A stretch of 54,530 nucleotides of DNA from Allosediminivita sp964397775 (GTDB lineage Bacteria > Pseudomonadota > Alphaproteobacteria > Rhodobacterales > Rhodobacteraceae). The stretch covers positions 1-54,530 of the forward strand of contig CAYNKL010000008.1 in assembly GCA_964397775.1 (NCBI GenBank), given 5' to 3'. A model generated the notes under the pieces. It saw only the letters and a list, made by a program, of their open reading frames with translations, did no database searches and had not been told where the DNA came from. Positions 1-7,554 of the stretch are shown here, one piece after another. Made by a program: the position numbers and the translations under genes. Within the stretch, counting starts at the first letter, position 1, and each line of letters starts with the position of its first letter.

Positions 1-232
1 GCGTCAGCCCCGCCGCGCATCGCAGCCGCGCCCCCACGCGGCGGCGATTTGGTGAAGCTGGGCACGTTGTTCCGAGGTCTTTCGGGGTTGCTTGCATAGA
101 GCGCGCAGATCAGCGGTCGGGATCGCCACCGCGCGCGGCTGCAATGCGCGGCTTTGCGCCCGAGCCGAAAGCCCGGCCCTGTTCTTCGACCGCCAGCTTG
201 CACTTTGCCCCGCCCGGCGCGACAACCGTTGC

Positions 233-1180
233 ATGACACAGAAACCCGATCTTCTCGTCCTCTCCGCCATTTACCCGGCGCAGATGGAGGCGCTTGACGC
301 CCGCTACACCCTGCACCGCTTCGACACGGCCGATGACCCGGCGGCGCTGCTGGAGGAGGTCGGCCCGCGCATCCGTGGCGTCGTCACCACCGGCGGGCGT
401 GGCATCGAGGCGGAGATCATCGAACGTCTGCCCGCGCTCGAGCTGGTCTCGACCCTGAGCGTCGGGACCGACAGCCTCGACCTCGCGGCCTGCCGCGGGC
501 GGGGCGTGACGGTGACCAACACGCCCGGCGTGCTTGACGACGATGTGGCGGATCTTGCGTTGGGGCTGGTGATCGCCACGCGGCGGCGCATGATCGAGGC
601 GGATGCCTGGGTGCGGTCGGGGGACTGGGCGGCCAACGGGGCCTTTCCGCTGACTACGACGCTGCGCGGCAAGCGGGTGGGCATCCTCGGGCTGGGGGCG
701 ATCGGACAGGCCATCGCCACGCGCTGCGCCGCCTTCGGGACCGCGATCGGCTATCATTCGCGCCGCGAAAGGGACGTGTCCTACCCCTTTTTCGACAGCC
801 CGCACGCGCTGGCGGAGTGGTCCGACATCCTGATCGCGGTAGTGCCGGGCGGCGACGCGACGCACCACATGGTGGATGCCGAGGTGCTGGCGGCGCTGGG
901 GCCTGAGGGCACCTTGATCAACGTGGCGCGGGGCAGCGTGGTGGACGAAGCGGCGCTGATCGCGGCGCTGCAGGCGGGAACCATCGCGGGCGCGGGGCTC
1001 GACGTCTTCGCAAAGGAGCCGTCGGCCGAGCCGCGGCTTGCGGGGATGTCCAACGTGGTTCTGTCGCCGCACCATGCCAGCGGCACGGTCGAGACGCGCG
1101 ATGCCATGTCGCGACTGGTGCTGGACAACGTGGATGCCTGGTTCTCGGAAGGGCGGGCGCTGACCCCTGTTACGGGGTGG
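233..1180 (+). CDS. D-isomer-specific 2-hydroxyacid dehydrogenase, stop codon missing
   Basis: The product is an NAD(P)-dependent D-2-hydroxyacid dehydrogenase of the glyoxylate/hydroxypyruvate reductase group. Visible are the Rossmann motif GILGLGAIGQAIA, the arginine region NVARGSVVDEAALI, the glutamate region DVFAKEPSAEP, and the catalytic histidine region VLSPHHASGT. Translation probably starts at ATG 233. Family members end near a LTPV motif, present here at 1160-1171, which gives about 315 residues. No in-frame stop follows: the frame stays open to TAA at 2774-2776, antisense through all of pyk. The end given is codon TGG 1178-1180, one base from TGA or TAG. A strong hairpin lies just behind it. 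The domain is certain, the 3' end is not. The exact substrate cannot be told. Confidence 0.85.
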
Positions 1181-1194
1181 GGGCACGGCCCGGC

Positions 1195-1220
1195 GCCGCG
1201 GCCCGGTGAGGGGCCGCGGC
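1195..1220. terminator. GC-rich hairpin between dehydrogenase and pyk
   Basis: GCCGCGGCCC (1195-1204) pairs perfectly with GGGCCGCGGC (1211-1220) around a 6-nt loop. No T-tract follows. Its place between two convergent genes suggests a bidirectional terminator. It also supports the view that the dehydrogenase gene originally ended before about 1190. Confidence 0.55.
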
Positions 1221-1249
1221 GGGATGCTGCGCCCGGCGGGCGCGAGCCA

Positions 1250-2701
1250 TCACTCGGGGTCGGTGCGGTAGATCAGCCGTTCGTCGCAGGGCGCGACGCG
1301 CAGGATGTTGGTGGTGCCCGAGATGTTGAAGGGCACCCCCGCGGTGACGACGATCTGGTCTTCCTCGGTGGCGAAGCCGGCCGAGCGTGCCGCGCGTGCC
1401 GCGTTGACCACCGCCTGCTTGAAGCGCTCGAGCTCGCCGGTCATGACGCAGTAGGTGCCCCAGAGCAGCGAGAGCCGCCGCGCGGCGCCGCGGTGGCTGG
1501 TCATGGCGATGATCGGCACGCGGGGCCGTTCGCGCGCCACGAGCTGCGCCGTGGTGCCGCTGGAGGTGAAGCAGCAGATGGCCTTGATGTCCGTGGTCTC
1601 GGCGATCTCGCGCGCGGCGGCGACGATGCCGTCGGCGACGCTCGAACGCTTGGAGCTGGCGGTGCGCGAGGCCTCGATGATCTCGGTATAGGTGGGGTCG
1701 CCTTCGACCTCCTGGGCGACGTTGTCCATCGTGGTAACGGCCTCGACCGGGTACTGGCCGGCGGCGGATTCGGCCGAGAGCATGATGGCGTCGGCGCCCT
1801 CGTAGATCGCGCCCGATACGTCGGAAACCTCGGCCCGGGTGGGCATGGGGCTCTCGATCATCGATTCGAGCATCTGGGTGGCGACGATCACCGGCTTGGC
1901 AGCGGCGCGGCACTTGCGCACGAGGCGCTTCTGGATCGGCGGCACGTTCTGGACGGGCAGTTCCACGCCGAGGTCGCCGCGGGCGACCATGATCCCATCG
2001 GAGACGGCGAGAATCTCGTCGAAGGCGCGGACGGCGGCGGGTTTCTCGATCTTCGACAGGATCGCGGCGCGGCCGCCGCAGAGTTCGCGCGCCTCGGTCA
2101 CGTCCTCGGGGCGCTGCACGAAGCTGAGCGCCAGCCAGTCGACGCCAAGGGCGGAGACGAATTCGAGGTCCTTGCGGTCCTTGTCGGAGAGCGCGGCCAC
2201 GGGCAGCACGACGTCGGGGACGTTCACGCCCTTGCGGTTGGAGATGGTGCCGCCGGTGACGACGACGCAGTTGGCGTGGTCGGGGCCGCAGTCCTCGACC
2301 CGCAGGCGGATCTTGCCATCATTGACCAGCAGCGAGGAGCCCGGCTCGAGCGCCTGGAAGATCTCGGGGTGGGGCAGGCAGACGCGGGTGCGGTCGCCGG
2401 GCGTCTTGTCGAGGTCGAGGCGGAAGGGTTCGCCCCATTCGAGTTCCTCGCTCTTGTTGGCGAATTCGCCGACGCGGAGCTTGGGCCCCTGCAGGTCGGC
2501 GAGGATGGCGATGGGGCTGTCGAGGTCCTTTTCCACCTGCCGGATGGCGCGGTGACGTTCGGCGATCTCTTCATGCGTGCCGTGGCTCATGTTGAGCCGG
2601 AAGACGTCGGCGCCGGCCTCGTGCAGCTGGCGGATCATCTCGTAGGTGCTGGACGCGGGGCCCAGCGTGGCGACGATCTTGACTTTGCGGTTCCGTTTCA
2701 T
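1250..2701 (-). CDS. pyk: Pyruvate kinase
   Basis: Pyruvate kinase converts phosphoenolpyruvate and ADP to pyruvate and ATP in the cytoplasm. The protein has 483 residues, normal for the family. It opens with RKVKIVATLGPASS and has the substrate loop RLNMSHG near residue 40. The conserved active-site segment ILSKIEKPAAV is followed by MVARGDLGVE and by ATQMLESMI. The C-terminal allosteric domain carries CFTSSGTTAQLVARERP. ATG 2701 is preceded by a clear ribosome site (AGGAGGG). The gene is transcribed leftward from a promoter region that holds a LacI-type palindrome (2765-2778). It stands alone, divergent from the amidohydrolase gene. Confidence 0.97.
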   Translation of the reverse strand: MKRNRKVKIVATLGPASSTYEMIRQLHEAGADVFRLNMSHGTHEEIAERHRAIRQVEKDLDSPIAILADLQGPKLRVGEFANKSEELEWGEPFRLDLDKTPGDRTRVCLPHPEIFQALEPGSSLLVNDGKIRLRVEDCGPDHANCVVVTGGTISNRKGVNVPDVVLPVAALSDKDRKDLEFVSALGVDWLALSFVQRPEDVTEARELCGGRAAILSKIEKPAAVRAFDEILAVSDGIMVARGDLGVELPVQNVPPIQKRLVRKCRAAAKPVIVATQMLESMIESPMPTRAEVSDVSGAIYEGADAIMLSAESAAGQYPVEAVTTMDNVAQEVEGDPTYTEIIEASRTASSKRSSVADGIVAAAREIAETTDIKAICCFTSSGTTAQLVARERPRVPIIAMTSHRGAARRLSLLWGTYCVMTGELERFKQAVVNAARAARSAGFATEEDQIVVTAGVPFNISGTTNILRVAPCDERLIYRTDPE

Positions 2702-2764
2702 GGGTTGCCCTCCTGGCGGATCTCCGACCGGCCGTTTTCGCGCCTGATCCGTTGTCTATATTCG

Positions 2765-2778
2765 CGTTATCGCTAACG
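2765..2778. promoter_or_regulatory. Palindrome CGTTA-N4-TAACG, candidate LacI-family operator before pyk
   Basis: CGTTATCGCTAACG is a near-perfect palindrome with a central CG pair, as is typical of LacI/GalR-family sites. It lies 64 bp upstream of the pyk start and 72 bp from the divergent amidohydrolase gene. In Rhodobacter sphaeroides the LacI-family regulator CceR controls central carbon genes. Assigning this site to a CceR homologue is inference. Confidence 0.45.
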
Positions 2779-2849
2779 AATGCACCTATTGCGCAATTCA
2801 CCGTGTCGCGCAACTTGTCTCTCGGGTGCCGGAGGGACATGACGCGCAC

Positions 2850-3596
2850 ATGACATATCAGCCCTATCACATAGAAGGCGCAGGCAGAACAGGCCGTTGG
2901 CTAGTCACCTGCGACCATGCCGCCAACACGGTGCCGCCGGACCTCGGCGGGTCGCTGGGTCTGCCCGATGCGGACATGACCCGGCACATCGCCTACGACG
3001 TGGGGGCCGCGGGCGTGGCGCGGGCGCTGGCGGCGGCGCTGGCGGCGCCGGTGCTGCTGTCGAACTTCTCGCGGCTCGTGATCGACCCCAACCGGGGCGA
3101 GGACGATCCCACGCTGCTGATGAAGCTCTACGACGGGTCGGTGATCCCCGGAAATCGCCATGCGGGTCCCGAGGAAAAGGCGCGGCGGGTCGCGGCCTAC
3201 CACCGGCCCTATCACGACGCGCTGGCGGAACTGGCCGGGCGGCAGGCGGACACGGTGATCGTGTCGGTCCACAGCTTCACGCCGCAGCTGCGCGGGCGGC
3301 CGGTGCGGCCCTGGCACCTGGGCATCCTGCACGCCCATGACAGCCGGCTTTCCGATCCGCTCATTGACAGTCTGGATGCCGAACCCGATCTGGTGGTGGG
3401 GCGGAACATGCCCTACACCGGCGAGCTGCCGGGCGACGCGATCGACCGGCATGCGCTGCAGCACGGGCGCCACAACGTCCTGATCGAGGTGCGCAACGAC
3501 CTGATCGGGACGCCGGAGGCGCAGGCCGCCTGGGGCGCGCGGCTCGCCCCGCATCTGGAACACGCGCTGACCCGGGCCGAGGCCGGGGGCGCCTGA
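2850..3596 (+). CDS. N-formylglutamate amidohydrolase family protein
   Basis: This is a zinc-dependent hydrolase of the N-formylglutamate amidohydrolase family, which cleaves N-formylglutamate to formate and glutamate at the end of one histidine degradation route. Conserved segments are WLVTCDHAANTVP near the N-terminus, AYDVGAAGVARALA, SRLVIDPNRGEDDP and VSVHSFTP. ATG 2850 is preferred over an in-frame GTG at 2826 because GGAGGG lies at 2831-2836. The product then has 248 residues. No other hut gene is nearby, so a role in histidine use is unproven, and the family includes members acting on other N-acyl amino acids. It is followed after 12 nt by the DUF1244 gene. Confidence 0.88.
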   Translation: MTYQPYHIEGAGRTGRWLVTCDHAANTVPPDLGGSLGLPDADMTRHIAYDVGAAGVARALAAALAAPVLLSNFSRLVIDPNRGEDDPTLLMKLYDGSVIPGNRHAGPEEKARRVAAYHRPYHDALAELAGRQADTVIVSVHSFTPQLRGRPVRPWHLGILHAHDSRLSDPLIDSLDAEPDLVVGRNMPYTGELPGDAIDRHALQHGRHNVLIEVRNDLIGTPEAQAAWGARLAPHLEHALTRAEAGGA

Positions 3597-3608
3597 GGAG
3601 GACCGACG

Positions 3609-3923
3609 ATGGACGACGCAACCCGCACCGAGCTCGAGGCCGCGGCCTTCCGCCGCCTGCGCCAGCACCTGATGGAAGACCGCCCGGATGTGCAGAACAT
3701 CGACCTGATGAACCTCGGCGGGTTCTGCCGCAACTGCCTGAGCCGCTGGTACATGGAGGCCGCCAACGAGCGCGGCATCGACATGGGCAAGGAAGAGGCG
3801 CGCGAGATCTTCTACGGCATGCCCTACGAGGACTGGAAGGCGCAGAGCCAGGCCGAGGCCTCGCCCGAGCAGAAGGCCGCCTTCGAGAAGAGCTTTCGCG
3901 AGAACGTGGGCGACAAGGGGTAG
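3609..3923 (+). CDS. DUF1244 family protein
   Basis: This small acidic cytoplasmic protein of 104 residues matches the DUF1244 family, common in alphaproteobacteria and without a settled function. Recognisable segments are DVQNIDLMNLGGFCRNCL, with a Cys-x2-Cys pair that could bind a metal, and FYGMPYEDWKA. ATG 3609 follows a good ribosome site (GAGGAGG at 3596-3602). The 12-nt gap to the amidohydrolase gene suggests cotranscription. Confidence 0.9.
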   Translation: MDDATRTELEAAAFRRLRQHLMEDRPDVQNIDLMNLGGFCRNCLSRWYMEAANERGIDMGKEEAREIFYGMPYEDWKAQSQAEASPEQKAAFEKSFRENVGDKG

Positions 3924-4005
3924 GGCACAGGGCGGCGACCTTCTTGCCGCGCGGGCACAGGCTTTGGGTCTTTTCCGCCCCTGCGCCGCAACATAGGGTG
4001 GGCGC

Positions 4006-7000
4006 ATGGCCGATCCGCGATTCATCCACCTGCGCACCCACACCGAATATTCCCTGCTCGAAGGGGCCATGCGGCTGAAGAAGCTGCCCGGTCTCTGCGA
4101 GTCCATGGACATGCCCGCCGTGGCGGTGACGGACACGAACAACCTATTCGCCGCGCTCGAGTTTTCGGTGGGTGCGGCGGGGGCCGGGGTGCAGCCGATC
4201 ATCGGCTGTCAGGTGGATCTGCGCTACGTCGAGGCCGAGCCCGGCGAGCGGGTCAAGGATCCCGCGCCGGTGGTGCTGCTGGCCCAGACCGAGCGCGGCT
4301 ACGAGCATCTGATGAAGCTCAACTCCTGCCTCTACCTGCGGCAGGGGACCGAGCTGGCGCATGTCACGCTCGAAGAGCTCGAGGCGCATTGCGAGGACGT
4401 GATCTGCCTGTCGGGCGGGCCCGACGGGCCGGTGGGACGGCTGTTGCGCGAGGGGCACCGCGCCGCCGCGCAGATACTGCTGACGCGCCTGCACGCGGCC
4501 TTCGGCGACCGGTTGTATGTCGAGCTGCAGCGTCACCCCGGCGAGGACGGGTTGCCCGAGCCCGAGCGCCAGACCGAGCGTGGCCATATCGAGATGGCCT
4601 ACGAGATGGGCCTGCCGCTGGTGGCCACGAACGACGTCTATTTCCCCAAGACCGAGATGTACGAGGCGCATGACGCGCTGATCTGCATCGCCGAGGGCGC
4701 CTACGTCGACCAGCAGGAGCCCCGCCGCCGGCTGACGCCGCAGCACTACTTCAAGTCGCAGCAGGAGATGGTGACGCTGTTTGCCGACCTGCCCGAGGCG
4801 ATCGAGAACACCGTCGAGATCGCGAAGCGCTGTGCCTTCATGGCTTACAAGCGTGCGCCGATCCTGCCGCGCTTTGCCGACGACGAGGTGGACGAGCTTC
4901 GCCGTCAGGCGAAAGAGGGGCTGAAGGATCGCCTTGCGGTGATCCCGCATGCCGCCCCGGTCGAGGACTACGAGAAGCGGCTCGAGTTCGAGCTGGGCAT
5001 CATCGAGGGGATGGGCTTTCCGGGCTACTTCCTGATCGTGGCCGACTTCATCAAGTGGTCGAAGGACCAGAACATCCCCGTCGGGCCGGGGCGGGGGTCC
5101 GGCGCGGGCAGCCTTGTGGCCTACGCGCTGACCATCACCGACCTCGACCCGCTGCGCTATTCGCTGCTGTTCGAGCGCTTCCTTAACCCCGAGCGTGTGT
5201 CGATGCCGGACTTCGACATCGACTTCTGCATGGACCGGCGTGAAGAGACGATCCGCTACGTGCAGGACAAGTACGGGCACGACAAGGTGGGCCAGATCAT
5301 TACCTTCGGCGCGCTGCTGTCCAAGGCCGCGGTGCGCGACGTGGGCCGCGTGCTGCAGATGCCCTACGGCCAGGTGGACCGGCTGTCGAAGATGATCCCC
5401 GTGGAAGGGGTCAAGCCCGTTTCGATCTCCAAGGCGCTGGAGGACGAGCCGCGCCTGAAGGAAGAGGCCGACCGCGAATGGCTGGTCGACCGGCTGCTGA
5501 CCTACGGCCAGCAGGTGGAGGGGCTGCTGCGGAACGCCTCGACCCACGCGGCCGGCGTGGTGATCGGCGACCGGCCGCTGGACGAGCTGGTGCCGCTCTA
5601 CCGCGATCCGCGCTCGGACATGCCGGCCACGCAGTTCAACATGAAGTGGGTCGAGCAGGCGGGCTTGGTGAAGTTCGACTTCCTCGGCCTCAAGACGCTG
5701 ACCGTCATCCAGAACGCCGTGGACCTGATCCTCAAGTCCGACCGCCCGCTGCACGTGGGCGCCGACGGGGCGGAGCTTTACGCGCCCGAGCCGGGGACTG
5801 AGAACCAGATCAACGCCATCCCGCTCGATGACGAGGTGACCTACAAGCTCTATGCCTCGGCCAAGACGGTGGCTGTGTTCCAGGTGGAAAGCTCGGGCAT
5901 GATGGATGCGCTCAAGCGCATGAAGCCCACCTGCATCGAGGACATCGTGGCGCTTGTGGCGCTCTACCGCCCCGGCCCGATGGAGAACATTCCCAAGTAC
6001 TGCGAGGTCAAGAACGGCCTTTCGGAACGCGACTACCTGCATCCCTCGGTGGACCATATTCTGGACGAGACACAGGGCATCATCGTCTATCAGGAACAGG
6101 TGATGCAGATCGCGCAGGAGATGGCGGGCTACAGCCTCGGCGGTGCCGACCTTCTGCGCCGCGCCATGGGCAAGAAGATCCAGGAGGCGATGGACGCCGA
6201 GCGGCCCAAGTTCATCTCGGGTGCCAAGGCCAACGGCGTGGACGAGAAGAAGGCGGTCGAGACCTGGGCGCTGCTCGACAAGTTCGCCAACTACGGTTTC
6301 AACAAGTCGCACGCGGCGGCCTATGCCGTGGTGAGCTACCAGACGGCATGGCTCAAGGCGAACCACCCGGTGGAGTTCATGGCTGGCGTCATGAACTGCG
6401 ATATCCACCTGACCGACAAGCTGGGCATCTACTTCGAGGAGGTCCGCAAGGGCCTGAAGCTGCCCTGGACCGCGCCCTGCGTGAACCGCTCGCAGGCCAC
6501 TTTCGACGTGCACGAGGGCGCGCTGGTCTATGCGCTGGGCGCGCTCAAGAACGTCGGTGTCGAGGCGATGAAACTGATCGTGGAGGGTCGGCAGGAGAAC
6601 GGCCGCGACAAACCCTTTGCCACGGTGTTCGACTTCGCCCGGCGGGTGGATCTGAAGAAGATCGGCAAGCGACCTCTGGAGATGCTGGCCCGCGCGGGCG
6701 CCTTCGACCAGCTTGACGGCAACCGGCGGCGGATCTTCGACAGTCTCGACGCGCTGGTGGCCTATTCGGCGGCGGTGCACGATCAGGCGGCCTCGGATCA
6801 GGTGTCGCTCTTCGGCGATGCGGGCGACGACCTGCCGGAGCCGCGCCTGTCGCCGGTGGCCGACTGGCTGCCCGCCGAACGGCTGGCCGAGGAATTCAAG
6901 GCGGTGGGCTTCTATCTGTCCGGTCATCCGCTCGACGATTACATGCCGCAGCTCAAACGGCAGGACGTGCTGACGCTGGAAGAGGTGACCGCCAAGGCCG

Positions 7001-7515
7001 AGGGGCAGCCTTTCCTGGCCAAGATGGCGGGCGTCGTGGCCGGCCGGCAGGAGCGCAAGTCGGCGCGCGGCAACCGCTTTGCCTTTGCCCAGCTCAGCGA
7101 CCCCAGCGGCGCCTACGAGATCACGCTGTTTTCCGAGGTGCTGGAGAAATCGCGCGAGTTCCTGGAAACCGGGGCCAAGGTGCTGCTGACCATGGAAGCG
7201 ACCATGGAGTCGGACCAGTTGAAGCTTCTGTGCCGGTCCGTGCAGCCGGTCGAGAAGGGGCTCAACAAGGGCGCGCCCATGGGGCTGCGCATCCATGTGG
7301 AGAACCCCGAGACCATCTCGCAGATCGCCTCGGTCCTGGGCCGCGCGGCCGAGCAGATGCCAAAGGCGCCGCGCGGGCCGGTGCACCTGTGCCTGAGCGA
7401 CGCGGGCCTGCCCGGCGAGGTGGAGCTGGACCTGAAGCAGCCCTTCCCTGTCACGCCCGAGATCAAGGGCGCGGTGAAATCGCTGGGCGGCGTGCTGGCG
7501 GTCGAGGATTTCTGA
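4006..7515 (+). CDS. dnaE: DNA polymerase III alpha subunit
   Basis: This is the catalytic subunit of the replicative DNA polymerase. At 1169 residues it has the normal length of the DnaE1 type. The N-terminal PHP domain begins HLRTHTEYSLLEGAM. The polymerase core contains VGPGRGSGAGSLVAYAL and the catalytic aspartates in PDFDIDFCMDRR at about residues 402-413. NYGFNKSHAAAYA lies in the fingers region. The C-terminal OB-fold region follows AGVVAGRQERKS. The gene is transcribed rightward and converges on the secreted-protein gene at 7555, with a hairpin between them. The upstream gap of 82 bp holds no further gene. Confidence 0.98.
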   Translation: MADPRFIHLRTHTEYSLLEGAMRLKKLPGLCESMDMPAVAVTDTNNLFAALEFSVGAAGAGVQPIIGCQVDLRYVEAEPGERVKDPAPVVLLAQTERGYEHLMKLNSCLYLRQGTELAHVTLEELEAHCEDVICLSGGPDGPVGRLLREGHRAAAQILLTRLHAAFGDRLYVELQRHPGEDGLPEPERQTERGHIEMAYEMGLPLVATNDVYFPKTEMYEAHDALICIAEGAYVDQQEPRRRLTPQHYFKSQQEMVTLFADLPEAIENTVEIAKRCAFMAYKRAPILPRFADDEVDELRRQAKEGLKDRLAVIPHAAPVEDYEKRLEFELGIIEGMGFPGYFLIVADFIKWSKDQNIPVGPGRGSGAGSLVAYALTITDLDPLRYSLLFERFLNPERVSMPDFDIDFCMDRREETIRYVQDKYGHDKVGQIITFGALLSKAAVRDVGRVLQMPYGQVDRLSKMIPVEGVKPVSISKALEDEPRLKEEADREWLVDRLLTYGQQVEGLLRNASTHAAGVVIGDRPLDELVPLYRDPRSDMPATQFNMKWVEQAGLVKFDFLGLKTLTVIQNAVDLILKSDRPLHVGADGAELYAPEPGTENQINAIPLDDEVTYKLYASAKTVAVFQVESSGMMDALKRMKPTCIEDIVALVALYRPGPMENIPKYCEVKNGLSERDYLHPSVDHILDETQGIIVYQEQVMQIAQEMAGYSLGGADLLRRAMGKKIQEAMDAERPKFISGAKANGVDEKKAVETWALLDKFANYGFNKSHAAAYAVVSYQTAWLKANHPVEFMAGVMNCDIHLTDKLGIYFEEVRKGLKLPWTAPCVNRSQATFDVHEGALVYALGALKNVGVEAMKLIVEGRQENGRDKPFATVFDFARRVDLKKIGKRPLEMLARAGAFDQLDGNRRRIFDSLDALVAYSAAVHDQAASDQVSLFGDAGDDLPEPRLSPVADWLPAERLAEEFKAVGFYLSGHPLDDYMPQLKRQDVLTLEEVTAKAEGQPFLAKMAGVVAGRQERKSARGNRFAFAQLSDPSGAYEITLFSEVLEKSREFLETGAKVLLTMEATMESDQLKLLCRSVQPVEKGLNKGAPMGLRIHVENPETISQIASVLGRAAEQMPKAPRGPVHLCLSDAGLPGEVELDLKQPFPVTPEIKGAVKSLGGVLAVEDF

Positions 7516-7521
7516 GTTTGC

Positions 7522-7545
7522 GCCGCGCCCTGGTTGGGGCGCGGC
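7522..7545. terminator. Bidirectional terminator-like hairpin after dnaE
   Basis: GCCGCGCCC (7522-7530) and GGGCGCGGC (7537-7545) form a perfect 9-bp stem with a TGGTTG loop. It sits in the 39-bp space between two convergent genes. There is no long T-tract. Confidence 0.6.
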
Positions 7546-7554
7546 ACCGGTGCC

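Noticed and set aside
4..270. A short minus-strand frame at the left edge
   Set aside because: It overlaps the start of the dehydrogenase gene, has no ribosome site and no recognisable family. The first 232 bases hold no supported gene.
4144..7386. A 1080-codon open frame antisense to dnaE
   Set aside because: It is a shadow of dnaE, produced by high GC codon use. The translation is His/Leu/Arg-rich without any recognisable domain, and dnaE on the other strand is certain.
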